A DNA stretch of 64,000 bases from Pseudomonadota bacterium (GTDB lineage: Bacteria > Pseudomonadota > Gammaproteobacteria > Magnimaribacterales > D2472), in assembly GCA_028404565.1 (NCBI GenBank), contig JAOOBR010000001.1:62001-126000 (forward strand), in the 5' to 3' direction. Each line of letters starts with the position of its first letter. Positions within the stretch are counted from its first letter, which is position 1. Below the pieces are notes generated by a model. That model was not told the DNA's origin. It saw only the letters and a list, made by a program, of their open reading frames with translations, and did not search any database. Positions 20,029-29,793 of the stretch are shown one piece after another. The position numbers and the translations under genes were made by a program.

Positions 20029-22172
20029 GACATTTCCCTAAAAATACAGACCTGTCAGATGAGCAAAAGATAATTTACTCAGAACATTTAGATAAAGCAT
20101 TATTGATAACAGGGCCTCCTGGAACAGGTAAAACTGTAATGGCAATAATGCGTGCATTAAGAATGGGTAAAGAAATGGAAGATATCAATGCAAAAGTTCC
20201 AATATTGATGCACAACAAAACTTTATATGAATTTACTTCAACTCAAGCCTCTGTTAATAAAAATATTAAAGTCCAAACGCTTATGAGTTACCTTCTTCAA
20301 AGAACAAATTTGCGTATGCTTAATGATGGGCAGAATATATCTTTTCCTTGGGGACAGTTGTATAGGATGATAGATAGTAAAAATCCTGATGAAATAAAAA
20401 AACTCAATCTTTTTCCAAAGTTTGTTATTCTTGATGAAGGTCAAGACTTCCCTAAAACTCTGTGGAAAGTAATTTCAAATATATGGATGAAACTAAGATC
20501 AGTTGATATAAATTTTGTTCCATCAATTATGGCTGATGAAAACCAAGCTCTAAATGTAGATGAGAATAGTACAATAGATGATATAAGGCATGGTCTCTCA
20601 ACAACTGATTGTTTTGGGAGTTTCAAGGAATCGAAATTAACAAAAAACTATCGAAATACAAAAGAAATTGCTGCATTTGCTGAAAAATTCTATGTTGGCA
20701 ATCAAACCGAAAAAGCTGATTCATCCCAGTGCAGATCTGGAGTTAAGCCTAAACTTTTTTGGCACAGAGGTTATAAAAATAATAGGCTTATTGAAAGAAT
20801 CGTAAATTATAAAAAAAGTAATCCCAATAAAAGCGTTGGTGTAATAATTGTAAATAGAAATTCGGCAAGCAGAGTAAAAACTCTTTTTAAAGGTATAGAG
20901 AATTATGTCAGAATAAATAATCTTGATATAAAAGTTCAATACTATCTTTCCAGTGATAGACAACGTCTTCAAGCTTTAGATTTTGATAATCCAAAAACTA
21001 TTACGGTTATAACAAGACAAAGTTGTAAAGGACTTGAGTTTGATTGTGTTTTTGTTCCAAAAATAAATGACCTTGAATATGATAATTTAGGTTTTGAGTA
21101 TTCAAGAGACTTATATGTAGTATTTCATAGGGCACGAGATCAACTCTTTATAACTGCAGGTATGAGTGCTGATGAAGAAAAAGATAATATATTTACAGTC
21201 CCCCCAATTTTAAAAAATCACCTCAAAACTAGGGACTATAGGGGCAAAACTATTGATGTAGGCTTCAGAGATGAAGATGAACTTTTATCCTATATTGATG
21301 TCGATAGAAATCTTGATAGAGAACAAAGATCAAAAGCAGAGGAAATACTTAAGCAAAGACAAAGAGAAAAACTTTTAAGTGATGAAAATATAGAGTTACA
21401 AAAAGAGCAAGTTAAAGAGAATACTAATTCAATAAAAATTAAGGCAGAAGAAAAAAATATTAGAATCCAAAAAATTTATAATGCAGCCTCGCTTTTCATT
21501 GAAAAAAAGAAATGGACAATAGCTAATGATAAATTATTGAGAGAGAACATTTCTGCACTTGCAGGCGGGGACCAAGGTATATTGCTAGCAAAATGGGAAA
21601 GAAAAGGTCTAAAAGATAATCGTCTTCCCAAAATAAAGATTGCCAGTAAAAAAACAAAGAAAAAAATAAAGTCTCCTCTTTTAGAGCTTGATTTTGTAAC
21701 TGGCTCAGATGGTACATTTTTGAGACTACTAGATATTATAAAAGAAACTTTATCAAACGATGATCATGAAATAATTCAAATAATCTCATCAAAAAAGAAA
21801 CCAAAAAGGATTTTTAAAAAGGTATCAAACCTTCTTACCAACAATAAAGCTGGTATCAGTGACCAGATTATGCCGAACATGTCTTCGAATACCATTCATT
21901 TTTTTTATAAAGGTCAAAAAAGATTTATTAAGATTATTTCACCAAATGATGAGGTAGATTGGTTTCAGAAAATTATTTTACTTGGCGTTGAAGATCTTAA
22001 ATCAGAAGATATATCTGAAGATATTCAAGAACTTTTACTAAATTTATTTTTAAAGCCTGCACATGACACATGCATAATCCATCCAAATACAGATGAAGAA
22101 ACACCTGGTGTAAAATACATGTATGAAAAGAATGATGATGGTAACTTAATAACAAGATATTATGAAAAATAA
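20025..22172 (+). CDS. SF1 (UvrD/Rep-like) helicase with C-terminal extension
   Basis: LLITGPPGTGKTVMAIMRAL, FVILDEGQDFPKTLW, TRQSCKGLEFDCVFVP, LYVVFHRARDQLFIT; ATGA overlap with the upstream gene. Confidence 0.85.
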   Translation: MRHFPKNTDLSDEQKIIYSEHLDKALLITGPPGTGKTVMAIMRALRMGKEMEDINAKVPILMHNKTLYEFTSTQASVNKNIKVQTLMSYLLQRTNLRMLNDGQNISFPWGQLYRMIDSKNPDEIKKLNLFPKFVILDEGQDFPKTLWKVISNIWMKLRSVDINFVPSIMADENQALNVDENSTIDDIRHGLSTTDCFGSFKESKLTKNYRNTKEIAAFAEKFYVGNQTEKADSSQCRSGVKPKLFWHRGYKNNRLIERIVNYKKSNPNKSVGVIIVNRNSASRVKTLFKGIENYVRINNLDIKVQYYLSSDRQRLQALDFDNPKTITVITRQSCKGLEFDCVFVPKINDLEYDNLGFEYSRDLYVVFHRARDQLFITAGMSADEEKDNIFTVPPILKNHLKTRDYRGKTIDVGFRDEDELLSYIDVDRNLDREQRSKAEEILKQRQREKLLSDENIELQKEQVKENTNSIKIKAEEKNIRIQKIYNAASLFIEKKKWTIANDKLLRENISALAGGDQGILLAKWERKGLKDNRLPKIKIASKKTKKKIKSPLLELDFVTGSDGTFLRLLDIIKETLSNDDHEIIQIISSKKKPKRIFKKVSNLLTNNKAGISDQIMPNMSSNTIHFFYKGQKRFIKIISPNDEVDWFQKIILLGVEDLKSEDISEDIQELLLNLFLKPAHDTCIIHPNTDEETPGVKYMYEKNDDGNLITRYYEK

Positions 22173-23820
22173 AAAATCACTATATATTTACTCAAATAGT
22201 TCTGATCTCAGCCTTTTCTTTGCTTCAAGTATAATTGCACCATCAGGAACGTCAAAAGGACTAAAGAGTTCTGCATACTTTGAAATTGATCATTCTGTTC
22301 AACTGTTTAATTCTGTAAATAGTGATTATGCATCTTATTTTGATAAAAATAGAGAGGAGAATCTTGTACCAGTTGTCCTTGAAATAAATCCAGCAGTGCT
22401 AAATTCCTTCTATAGCATAGATGAAAAAAAGAGCCTCATTAAAACGAACTCACTTGAGTTCTATTTACTGCCATTTGTTCCAATTTACTTTGTTAAAAAT
22501 ATACATTTTGCATCAAGAGATGATTTAGAGCATTTCAATCAAATTAAATTTGGTAATGTAAATAATTCTGTTATCGATAATAAAATTGTTAGTCCAAACT
22601 TTTTTGATGGGTCATATAAAAAATGTAAGCATATGGACATAAATGAAAGTCCTTTAATTCCTATATCAAAGACAAGCTCAATAGACTCTCTTTTAGGAAG
22701 CATCCAAATTCTAATATATGTTGCTAAAAATGAGACATCAACAACAAAAACAAGACAATATCTTGATTTCATTAAAAGATTCATAAACCGGGAGGATCTT
22801 TATGAACTGGGTGAACGCTATTCGCTGGATATATTAGAAACTTTTGATAAGGGTATATCAGATATTAAAGAACGAGATTCTCTTGAAGTAAAAGTATTTA
22901 AAGCTAGTCTTCTCAAACTTTCAAGTGAGGCATTTCAGGATAAAACTATGGATGCAGACTTTATTGAAGACATAGTTGACCTTATTCCTGGATCAATTCT
23001 TTCAAAAGAAGAAGAGGAGCAGATAGAGCAGTTTTTGGATTTAATTGAAGATATATCTTCAGGGGAATTTCCTTTAAAAGATGATTTTTTTACTGAGGAA
23101 AAAAGAGTAACTATTTGGTCATCCTTAATTCTATTAATGACTCAAATTGGTTCAAGAGAAGCACTTGATATTATTGAAATGTTTAAAAAAGGTAGAGTAA
23201 GAGAAGATATTTTTATAATGTCATTAATGTTATTTGGTTTATTTAGAAATTACTCATCCTTGGACTTATTTTTTAAAGAGGCCGATATGAGCTATCTCAG
23301 AAATATATCTCTATTATCAAGTCCTCTTCTCTCTGATTTTCAAGATGGGCTGCCTGTTGAGCTAATAGATAAAACAAGCCCAGATAATATAAGTAAATGG
23401 ATAGAATTAAAGGTAAGTAACGAAACAGTTACCAATGTCAGTATTGATGATCCTTTCTATACTTCTATTGTTGCCCAAGCTAATGAGGCTGGATTTAGCT
23501 TTGAAAGTTATGGCGATGATATTTATGTTCATAAAGACCTCGATAAAGATGTGCCAGATCTCTTCCTTATTAAAGGAGCTAAAAATAATTTTAGGTTAAA
23601 AACTGAGCCTGTAAGCAAGAATCTTTCTAAACTCAAAAAAGAAAATCTTATCGAGATTTTGCAGGCAGCCAGTGACTTTGATTTTAGATCCTCAGTGATT
23701 GTTGAAAAAAATATGCTTTTTTTAAAACGTGATCAACTATCCTCCACTCTCGATATTGAAGAAATGCAACTCATGGTTAATGATTTAAAAGAGAACTTTA
23801 AAACGCTTAAAGATCTCTAA
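22162..23820 (+). CDS. Hypothetical protein (orphan, block C)
   Basis: 552-aa ORF overlapping both neighbours in the operon; no recognised motif. Confidence 0.8.
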   Translation: MKNKKSLYIYSNSSDLSLFFASSIIAPSGTSKGLKSSAYFEIDHSVQLFNSVNSDYASYFDKNREENLVPVVLEINPAVLNSFYSIDEKKSLIKTNSLEFYLLPFVPIYFVKNIHFASRDDLEHFNQIKFGNVNNSVIDNKIVSPNFFDGSYKKCKHMDINESPLIPISKTSSIDSLLGSIQILIYVAKNETSTTKTRQYLDFIKRFINREDLYELGERYSLDILETFDKGISDIKERDSLEVKVFKASLLKLSSEAFQDKTMDADFIEDIVDLIPGSILSKEEEEQIEQFLDLIEDISSGEFPLKDDFFTEEKRVTIWSSLILLMTQIGSREALDIIEMFKKGRVREDIFIMSLMLFGLFRNYSSLDLFFKEADMSYLRNISLLSSPLLSDFQDGLPVELIDKTSPDNISKWIELKVSNETVTNVSIDDPFYTSIVAQANEAGFSFESYGDDIYVHKDLDKDVPDLFLIKGAKNNFRLKTEPVSKNLSKLKKENLIEILQAASDFDFRSSVIVEKNMLFLKRDQLSSTLDIEEMQLMVNDLKENFKTLKDL

Positions 23821-25028
23821 TGAAATACATTAGTCTGTTTACTGGTATTGGAGGTTTTGAATCTGCAAAACATGATCCAATCTTGATGTGTGAAAAGGAC
23901 AAACACTGTCAAGAGTTTCTATCAAGAAAATATACTGATATTGAAATTATTGATGATGTTAACACGCTTGCATCAAAAAAAAATAAATTACCCAAAGTTG
24001 ATGTAGTTGCTGGAGGTTGGCCGTGTCAGGACCTCAGCGTTGCTGGGAAACAAGAGGGTTTTAATGGCAAACAAAGCATTTTATTTTATAAACTTTTAGA
24101 GATTGCAATAAAATCTAGATCGGACACTATAGTTGCAGAAAATGTACCAAATCTTTTAAATATAGAGCAAGGTCGAGTCTTTGTAGATGTCTTGAATGAA
24201 CTAAAAAATGCTGGTTTTTGTCATATTGCGTGGAGAATCTTAAATACAAGAGAATTTAATATTCCGCAACAAAGAAGAAGATTATTTATTGTTGCATCTA
24301 AAGATAAACAAATTGCAAAAAATCTATTTAATAAGGTCAATGTAAAGATATCTTCTCCAAAAAATAAAACAAAAGTTTCTGGATTTTATCAATCTGCTGG
24401 AACTCACTCTATTTGTTATAGCGAAAACTTTGTTCCAACAATTAAGGTTTCAAATGGGCCTGCTATCCACTATAAAAATATAATGAGAAAGCTTACTGCA
24501 AAGGAGTCGTTAAAATTACAAGGGTTCAAGATAAATGATTTCAAGGATATTGCTGATAGCCATATTTATAAAATGACTGGTAATGCAGTAACTAAAAAAG
24601 TTGGAAATTTTATTTTCAATTGCCTTGAAAAACTAAAATTAAACCTTGATATGAATCCGTTACAGCGTGGCTCAAACTTCTTTTCATCTGATATCAATAA
24701 GATTTTATATAAGCCAGAAAATGGTTTTTTTTCTGAAGATGTAATCTATGAAGTTATATTGCCTAAAAAAGAGCTTTGCTCTAATCTTGCAGACTTCATT
24801 GAACTAAAGAGTAATTCATTTATGAGTGATACTGCCCTTCTTGGCATGCTAAGAAGAGCTAAAAAGGCAAAAAAACCTATTAACAGAGATCTATTCAATT
24901 CTATTTTGCTAACTGTCGAATCTAATAGTCTAATTAATGAAATAGGAGAAGATGGGATAAGAGACTTTAAGCATGGAAAGTTCTCAGAAAATCCAAATGG
25001 AGAGTTATTTGAAGAAATACTTTTTTAA
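23820..25028 (+). CDS. C5-cytosine DNA methyltransferase (DrmMII/DruM-type position)
   Basis: ISLFTGIGGFE motif I, GGWPCQDLSVAGK motif IV, VAENVPNLL motif VI, QQRRRLFIVA motif VIII, IYKMTGNAV motif X; extra C-terminal region. Confidence 0.93.
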   Translation: MKYISLFTGIGGFESAKHDPILMCEKDKHCQEFLSRKYTDIEIIDDVNTLASKKNKLPKVDVVAGGWPCQDLSVAGKQEGFNGKQSILFYKLLEIAIKSRSDTIVAENVPNLLNIEQGRVFVDVLNELKNAGFCHIAWRILNTREFNIPQQRRRLFIVASKDKQIAKNLFNKVNVKISSPKNKTKVSGFYQSAGTHSICYSENFVPTIKVSNGPAIHYKNIMRKLTAKESLKLQGFKINDFKDIADSHIYKMTGNAVTKKVGNFIFNCLEKLKLNLDMNPLQRGSNFFSSDINKILYKPENGFFSEDVIYEVILPKKELCSNLADFIELKSNSFMSDTALLGMLRRAKKAKKPINRDLFNSILLTVESNSLINEIGEDGIRDFKHGKFSENPNGELFEEILF

Positions 25029-25041
25029 ATGAACTATTAAA

Positions 25042-25959
25042 TTAATTTAACTTTAGTATTTTTTCTTTTATGCCAGCTCCCGAATAAAGCTCAAGATCAA
25101 TTTTAGGCTCACCGCATATTAGTAGAGAAAAATTTGCTCTGTTTATTAAGACTCTTATCAAGCAAGACTCTTCAAAGTTTTTAATTTTTTGTATTCTTTC
25201 AATGGATTTAGATTCTCGTGAGTGAACTTCTTGGAAAAAAAGATAATAAAGCTTCATAACATCCCCAAAGCTGCTAAAAAGCATCCTAATATGATCAAAA
25301 TAGTTTTCGGTTGTTGTTTTGATGTTAGGTTGCAAAATCTTAGAATCTAAGAATTGAAGTTCGTTAAAAACATACTTTTTATAAATATCATTTGAAACTC
25401 CCTCATCAGCTAAATCAATTGCACGCCTTATGCTCCCAAAGATTTTCGAATTTAATTCTCTGTATGCCTCTTCAGTGTTTGGATCAAAGAAGCCTGTAAG
25501 AAGTTCCAGTGATGCTTTTTCAGCTCTAAATCTATATAAAGATATTTCGTGAAGAGCATGGGTTGGATTCTTAGGATCTAACTTATCCATCATATTTTTT
25601 GAGTAAGCTATCATCTCATTGAGATCATTCATCAGTGAAGTCATTTGAATATCTTTACACTCGTTAACAGCATAATAACTTTCAGGAGTTACAGAGTTGA
25701 TATAACTAAAAACATGATCCTTTGTTATTTTTAGGATCTCACTTTCAGTAGAATCTTCCAATAATGATCTTTCATTTGCTTTATTAAAATACAGAAAAGC
25801 TTTTTCCATATTCTCTGCAATTAACTCTTTACTCAAAGGCTCTTGATCCTCATGCAAATCACAAAAACTAATATCAATATCTGCAATAATTGATTGAGCA
25901 ATTTGTAAATAAGCTGCTGCTATTAAATACTCTTTCTTATTTTCTTGAAATTTATTCAC
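25042..25959 (-). CDS. Hypothetical helical protein (block D)
   Basis: 305-aa ORF, 8-bp overlap with the upstream DruA-like gene. Confidence 0.75.
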   Translation of the reverse strand: MNKFQENKKEYLIAAAYLQIAQSIIADIDISFCDLHEDQEPLSKELIAENMEKAFLYFNKANERSLLEDSTESEILKITKDHVFSYINSVTPESYYAVNECKDIQMTSLMNDLNEMIAYSKNMMDKLDPKNPTHALHEISLYRFRAEKASLELLTGFFDPNTEEAYRELNSKIFGSIRRAIDLADEGVSNDIYKKYVFNELQFLDSKILQPNIKTTTENYFDHIRMLFSSFGDVMKLYYLFFQEVHSRESKSIERIQKIKNFEESCLIRVLINRANFSLLICGEPKIDLELYSGAGIKEKILKLN

Positions 25960-27910
25960 TTTCTATGCTCTCAATCTTATGACTTAATAGTTGTTCTTTT
26001 ATTTTTGCTGTTTTCATTTGCTTTTGAATCTCTTCTCGATGAATTCTTTTTTCAAGCCATCTTTTTCTCCATGCTTTTGAGATTTGGTTTTGTGAAATAT
26101 TTCTTGGTTTAGAACTTTTTAATCCAAATATTTCATGCGGTGTACTCTCATAAAGATCACACAAGTATGTGATTCTTTTGTTTTGATGTTGAAAAAAACC
26201 ATCTGATCTAAATCCCAAATTAGACATTGATTCCCTTAATCTTCTCATTCTTGGACTTGTTCCCTCTCCAAACTCATAATTAATTCGAGTAGTTTTACCT
26301 GTAAGGTTCAAATATTTATCAAGGTAATCTTGTGTATCATCGGAGAAATGATAGGTACCATACCCCATGGATTCTCCTAAGTTTTCCCAGTTAATTCTTT
26401 GCTCCTTCTTTCCTTTGAGAATATTTATCTTAAGTCTGTTGTATTGAGATGAGCCTACTCCATAAATACTTGTGGTTGTTATACATCTTAAAGTTGAAGA
26501 TTTCCTGATATTTCTTCCAGCCATCTTTCTAGCAATCTCTCTTTCAGAATTCTTGTATCTATTGTGAAAAATATCTCTGGCTTCATTGGAAGCCATAAGA
26601 AGCGCAACTAATTTTCCTGAAATAAGGCTGTTATATGGGAATATACCCCCACAAACACTAAGATCCATTACATCAGAATCCATTACTGATGTTCTTTTAG
26701 CAGTTATAAACCCTCCAAGCAAATCCAGAAATTTGGAATTTTTGTCAACATCTTCTAACTTTAAGTCGAACTTCTTTTTATCTTTTTTTAACTCGTTCAA
26801 GGTAATTTTTCTTTTTACAAGTTTGCTCAGTTTATCCGCCCTCTTAGCTTTAAAAAGAAGGAAGTCCATTTCACCTTTGAGTGAATCAAATTTCTTATTC
26901 TTTATGGTAGCTGTATCCCAACTAGCATTTAAATTCCTGAATTTGCTTCCTAGTATTTCCCAGTGCTTTTTAGCTTCTTTACTCTCTTCAATAAGTTCCA
27001 AAATATTTGTCTCTTTAGGCATCCTCCAGTTAATTTTTGGAAGGTCATCTATTTTTAGGGCTTTTAAACTTTTGTTTATGTCTTCGCCTATCCAAATGAT
27101 AATTTGATCTAATGAAATACTTTCTTCATGAGCAAATTCTAAAAATGATTCTTTAGTAAGTCTAAGACGCTTATCCCTTGGTCCTAATCCAATAACTGGG
27201 CTTGCCATCATTGCAATTCCCATTATGGGATGATTTGGTCTTGCCTTATTTCTAATAAGAAAAGGCAGGGATCTGCCCGGATTGGTCTTGTACTCTAATG
27301 ACCAGGTAAGCCTAAAATATCTCCAAATTTCTGTAAGTTTAATGTTGGTAAATTGATCTTTTAAATCTGATCTTACTTCTTGAAGATAAGGATCAATCAC
27401 GGGTTTAAGGCAATCATCCTTATTTTCATCAAAGCTAATTAAGCAATCCTCTATTAACGTTTTAGGATCATCGATCAAAAGCTCAATTGTTTCTCGTGTT
27501 TTGGTTGCAGTATGCATTCTTTGGATAAAGTTCCTTACTGAACTCTTTGTAAATTGTTTATTTGCTCCAATTAGATGACCCTCTCTAATCCTTCCCTTTG
27601 CTTGGCTTAGACTCTCTGACTTTCTTTTGAGTTGCGGTGGTGAAGCGTGAATCTCCTGCCTTTCATTAATATCTTCTTCCTCAACATTGTCTCTTACTTT
27701 GATGTCCCACCCTTGATCTGTAAGGTCAGCTATAACTGAAAATATAGTTAGCTCTCTTAGGTTTTTGTTTGTTTGTTTCTGAGTTGATAAATATCTTCGA
27801 ATAGCACTCGCTAAAGAATTTTTCTCTTTAGATTTTAAGCTTTCAGCTTTAATTAGCTCATAGCGAGAGGCTAACTTATTATTGATTTCTTTTGGTATTT
27901 CTATTCGCAT
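25952..27910 (-). CDS. DUF4338 / Druantia DruA-like protein
   Basis: GRSLPFLIRNKARPNHPIMGIAMMASPVIGLGPRDKRL and CGGIFPYNSLISGKLVALLMASNEARDIF...STLRCITTTSIYGVGSSQYNRLKI...GYGTYHFSDDT resemble DUF4338/DruA. Confidence 0.7.
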   Translation of the reverse strand: MRIEIPKEINNKLASRYELIKAESLKSKEKNSLASAIRRYLSTQKQTNKNLRELTIFSVIADLTDQGWDIKVRDNVEEEDINERQEIHASPPQLKRKSESLSQAKGRIREGHLIGANKQFTKSSVRNFIQRMHTATKTRETIELLIDDPKTLIEDCLISFDENKDDCLKPVIDPYLQEVRSDLKDQFTNIKLTEIWRYFRLTWSLEYKTNPGRSLPFLIRNKARPNHPIMGIAMMASPVIGLGPRDKRLRLTKESFLEFAHEESISLDQIIIWIGEDINKSLKALKIDDLPKINWRMPKETNILELIEESKEAKKHWEILGSKFRNLNASWDTATIKNKKFDSLKGEMDFLLFKAKRADKLSKLVKRKITLNELKKDKKKFDLKLEDVDKNSKFLDLLGGFITAKRTSVMDSDVMDLSVCGGIFPYNSLISGKLVALLMASNEARDIFHNRYKNSEREIARKMAGRNIRKSSTLRCITTTSIYGVGSSQYNRLKINILKGKKEQRINWENLGESMGYGTYHFSDDTQDYLDKYLNLTGKTTRINYEFGEGTSPRMRRLRESMSNLGFRSDGFFQHQNKRITYLCDLYESTPHEIFGLKSSKPRNISQNQISKAWRKRWLEKRIHREEIQKQMKTAKIKEQLLSHKIESIESE

Positions 27911-27937
27911 CTTTATCTCTTAAGGTTAGCAAGAATG

Positions 27938-27967
27938 GTTGGAGTAAGGTTAAGAACCCACTCCAAC
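27938..27967 (-). promoter_or_regulatory. Intercistronic hairpin between the GHKL and DruA-like genes
   Basis: GTTGGAGT-gGGTT-ctt-AACC-tt-ACTCCAAC on minus: 8-bp outer and 4-bp inner stems, no T-run. Confidence 0.55.
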
Positions 27968-27990
27968 TCATCATTGCGTTTCAGTTATTA

Positions 27991-29784
27991 TTAGCTTGCT
28001 TTGGATAACTCTTTCTTAAGTTTTTTGAATGAGTCATTCATCATAGAGGACCAAAAACTGATTTCACGAGCATAAAAAGCCTCGTTCATATCATTGATAT
28101 AGTACCTCTCAGCAAGTGTCATCAAGAAAGCCTCAATGTATTGTCTAATATCACCATTCGAAGATGGATTCATATAGAAGTCTTTGTAGAAAACATGAGC
28201 TGTATTAAGATCAACTCTAAGCTCATTCCCAAAAACCGAGATGAATATGAAATCACCGCCAGGAACATTTATCGTTCCATGTCTGAACACCCTCTTTTTA
28301 TTAGTTTGTTCGCCAGTAATATCTTTCTTCTTTGATTCAATATTTTCTTCAGTCAATTCCTGATTCTGGTCAAGAAGTTGCTTCTTGGCAGCTTCAGTAA
28401 CTTTCTCATCACCTATTTTCAATATGTGCTCTTCTTCGACTGGAAGAGGATTTTGAAAAGAAGATGCTTCAGCTGACGCAATTTCAGATGGCCTTGGACC
28501 ATCGTCATCAGATCTATCATTCTCGTCTCTCAAGATATCTGACTCTTCAGTGCATCTTTTCCTCAAATCACTTAGCATTGGAAAAAACATCTTCGAATTC
28601 TCCAAGATGTCCCAAACCTCTGCCTTAGGCATAGCCTGTTGTTTAGTTGTTGTTATGCTAAACAAGTTATCAAGCGACGCATCGAAGTCAAGAACCACTT
28701 TAAACCAAGCATCATTGTTCCCAAAGACTTTTACTAAAGGTCTCTTTGGAGCATTTGGCCAAATTGACGCAGGTATCCTTGAAATGCAATCAATTATCCT
28801 GCCATTTCTAGAAATGATAAAACCGTTGTATTCTCTAGTCACACGGCCTCTAACCTTTGTAGTATCGATTTCTTTACTAACAAATTTGGGTCCTAAGTAA
28901 GCAAAACTGACTCTAAGTTTCCCCTTTTGTCCTGTAATTTCATCGGTTAGAGTAAATTCCTGAGAAGGCAATTGAACTGCTTTAGAACCACCTATGTCAT
29001 AAGCTACGCCCTTAGGATCAGAGAATGTTGGATCAATTGGTAAAACCATCTCTTCACACACACTCATACTAATCCTATCTAGATACTTATGAAATGTTGC
29101 ACCTAAGTGATGTATAAGATGAGTTTTAAGTCCATTCAATGACTTATTGGTTAAGCAATGTCTATTGAGATCAGACATGACAACAATAGTTCCAGACTTG
29201 AAGCCACCAAAATCATCGTCAGTGATTTTCTGAAGATGTTTTGGCAATGCTTTAATAGAGGTTGCCTCTGGCATTAACATATCACCTGTCTTCTTGTCAG
29301 TGTATTCTCCTTTCGAGCAAGCATTAAGATCAAATGACAATTCATAGATTGGCTTGCCAGGTTCCTTAGAGTACACCGTCATAACATTGCCCTGACTCAT
29401 GCATGATGCAGGCAAGCCAAAACCGTATCTTCCAAATAAATCAGAAGAGCCTTCTCTGTCTGTACCTCCAAAAGTCATTGCATATCTTAGAGTTACATCA
29501 TCCATACCAAATCCATTATCAGCAAAGATTAATTCGGTTATTTGGTTTTTGTTATCACCATAACGGATTTCAATAGATACCTTGGATGCATTAGCTTCAA
29601 TACTATTGTCAATAATTTCTGCAGCTGCTGAGCCGGTACTTTTATATCCAATACTTTGAATTGATCTCACAAACGCATCATTAGCTGCGATTGTGAACTT
29701 AGTTTTACTATCAACAAGTTTTTTGACAAAAGCTGCTCTTCTGTCTTTTTGCTTGTTTGTTGCTAAATTATTTACGTTTACCAT
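27991..29784 (-). CDS. GHKL (Hsp90/MutL/MORC-type) ATPase
   Basis: AAAEIIDNSIEANA (N-box), FADNGFGMD (G1), GRYGFGLPASCMS (G2). Confidence 0.9.
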   Translation of the reverse strand: MVNVNNLATNKQKDRRAAFVKKLVDSKTKFTIAANDAFVRSIQSIGYKSTGSAAAEIIDNSIEANASKVSIEIRYGDNKNQITELIFADNGFGMDDVTLRYAMTFGGTDREGSSDLFGRYGFGLPASCMSQGNVMTVYSKEPGKPIYELSFDLNACSKGEYTDKKTGDMLMPEATSIKALPKHLQKITDDDFGGFKSGTIVVMSDLNRHCLTNKSLNGLKTHLIHHLGATFHKYLDRISMSVCEEMVLPIDPTFSDPKGVAYDIGGSKAVQLPSQEFTLTDEITGQKGKLRVSFAYLGPKFVSKEIDTTKVRGRVTREYNGFIISRNGRIIDCISRIPASIWPNAPKRPLVKVFGNNDAWFKVVLDFDASLDNLFSITTTKQQAMPKAEVWDILENSKMFFPMLSDLRKRCTEESDILRDENDRSDDDGPRPSEIASAEASSFQNPLPVEEEHILKIGDEKVTEAAKKQLLDQNQELTEENIESKKKDITGEQTNKKRVFRHGTINVPGGDFIFISVFGNELRVDLNTAHVFYKDFYMNPSSNGDIRQYIEAFLMTLAERYYINDMNEAFYAREISFWSSMMNDSFKKLKKELSKAS

Positions 29785-29793
29785 ATTATCCTC

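Noticed and set aside
13360-25028. Canonical DISARM class 2 call
   Set aside because: DrmA, DrmB and a C5 MTase are present, but no DrmC PLD nuclease or recognisable DrmE was found, so a complete classical system is not supported
26586-27107. 173-aa plus-strand ORF
   Set aside because: Antisense to the DruA-like gene, with low-complexity Ser/Leu/Phe composition typical of complementary-strand ORFs
28550-28900. 116-aa plus-strand ORF
   Set aside because: Antisense to the GHKL ATPase gene, no RBS or family signature
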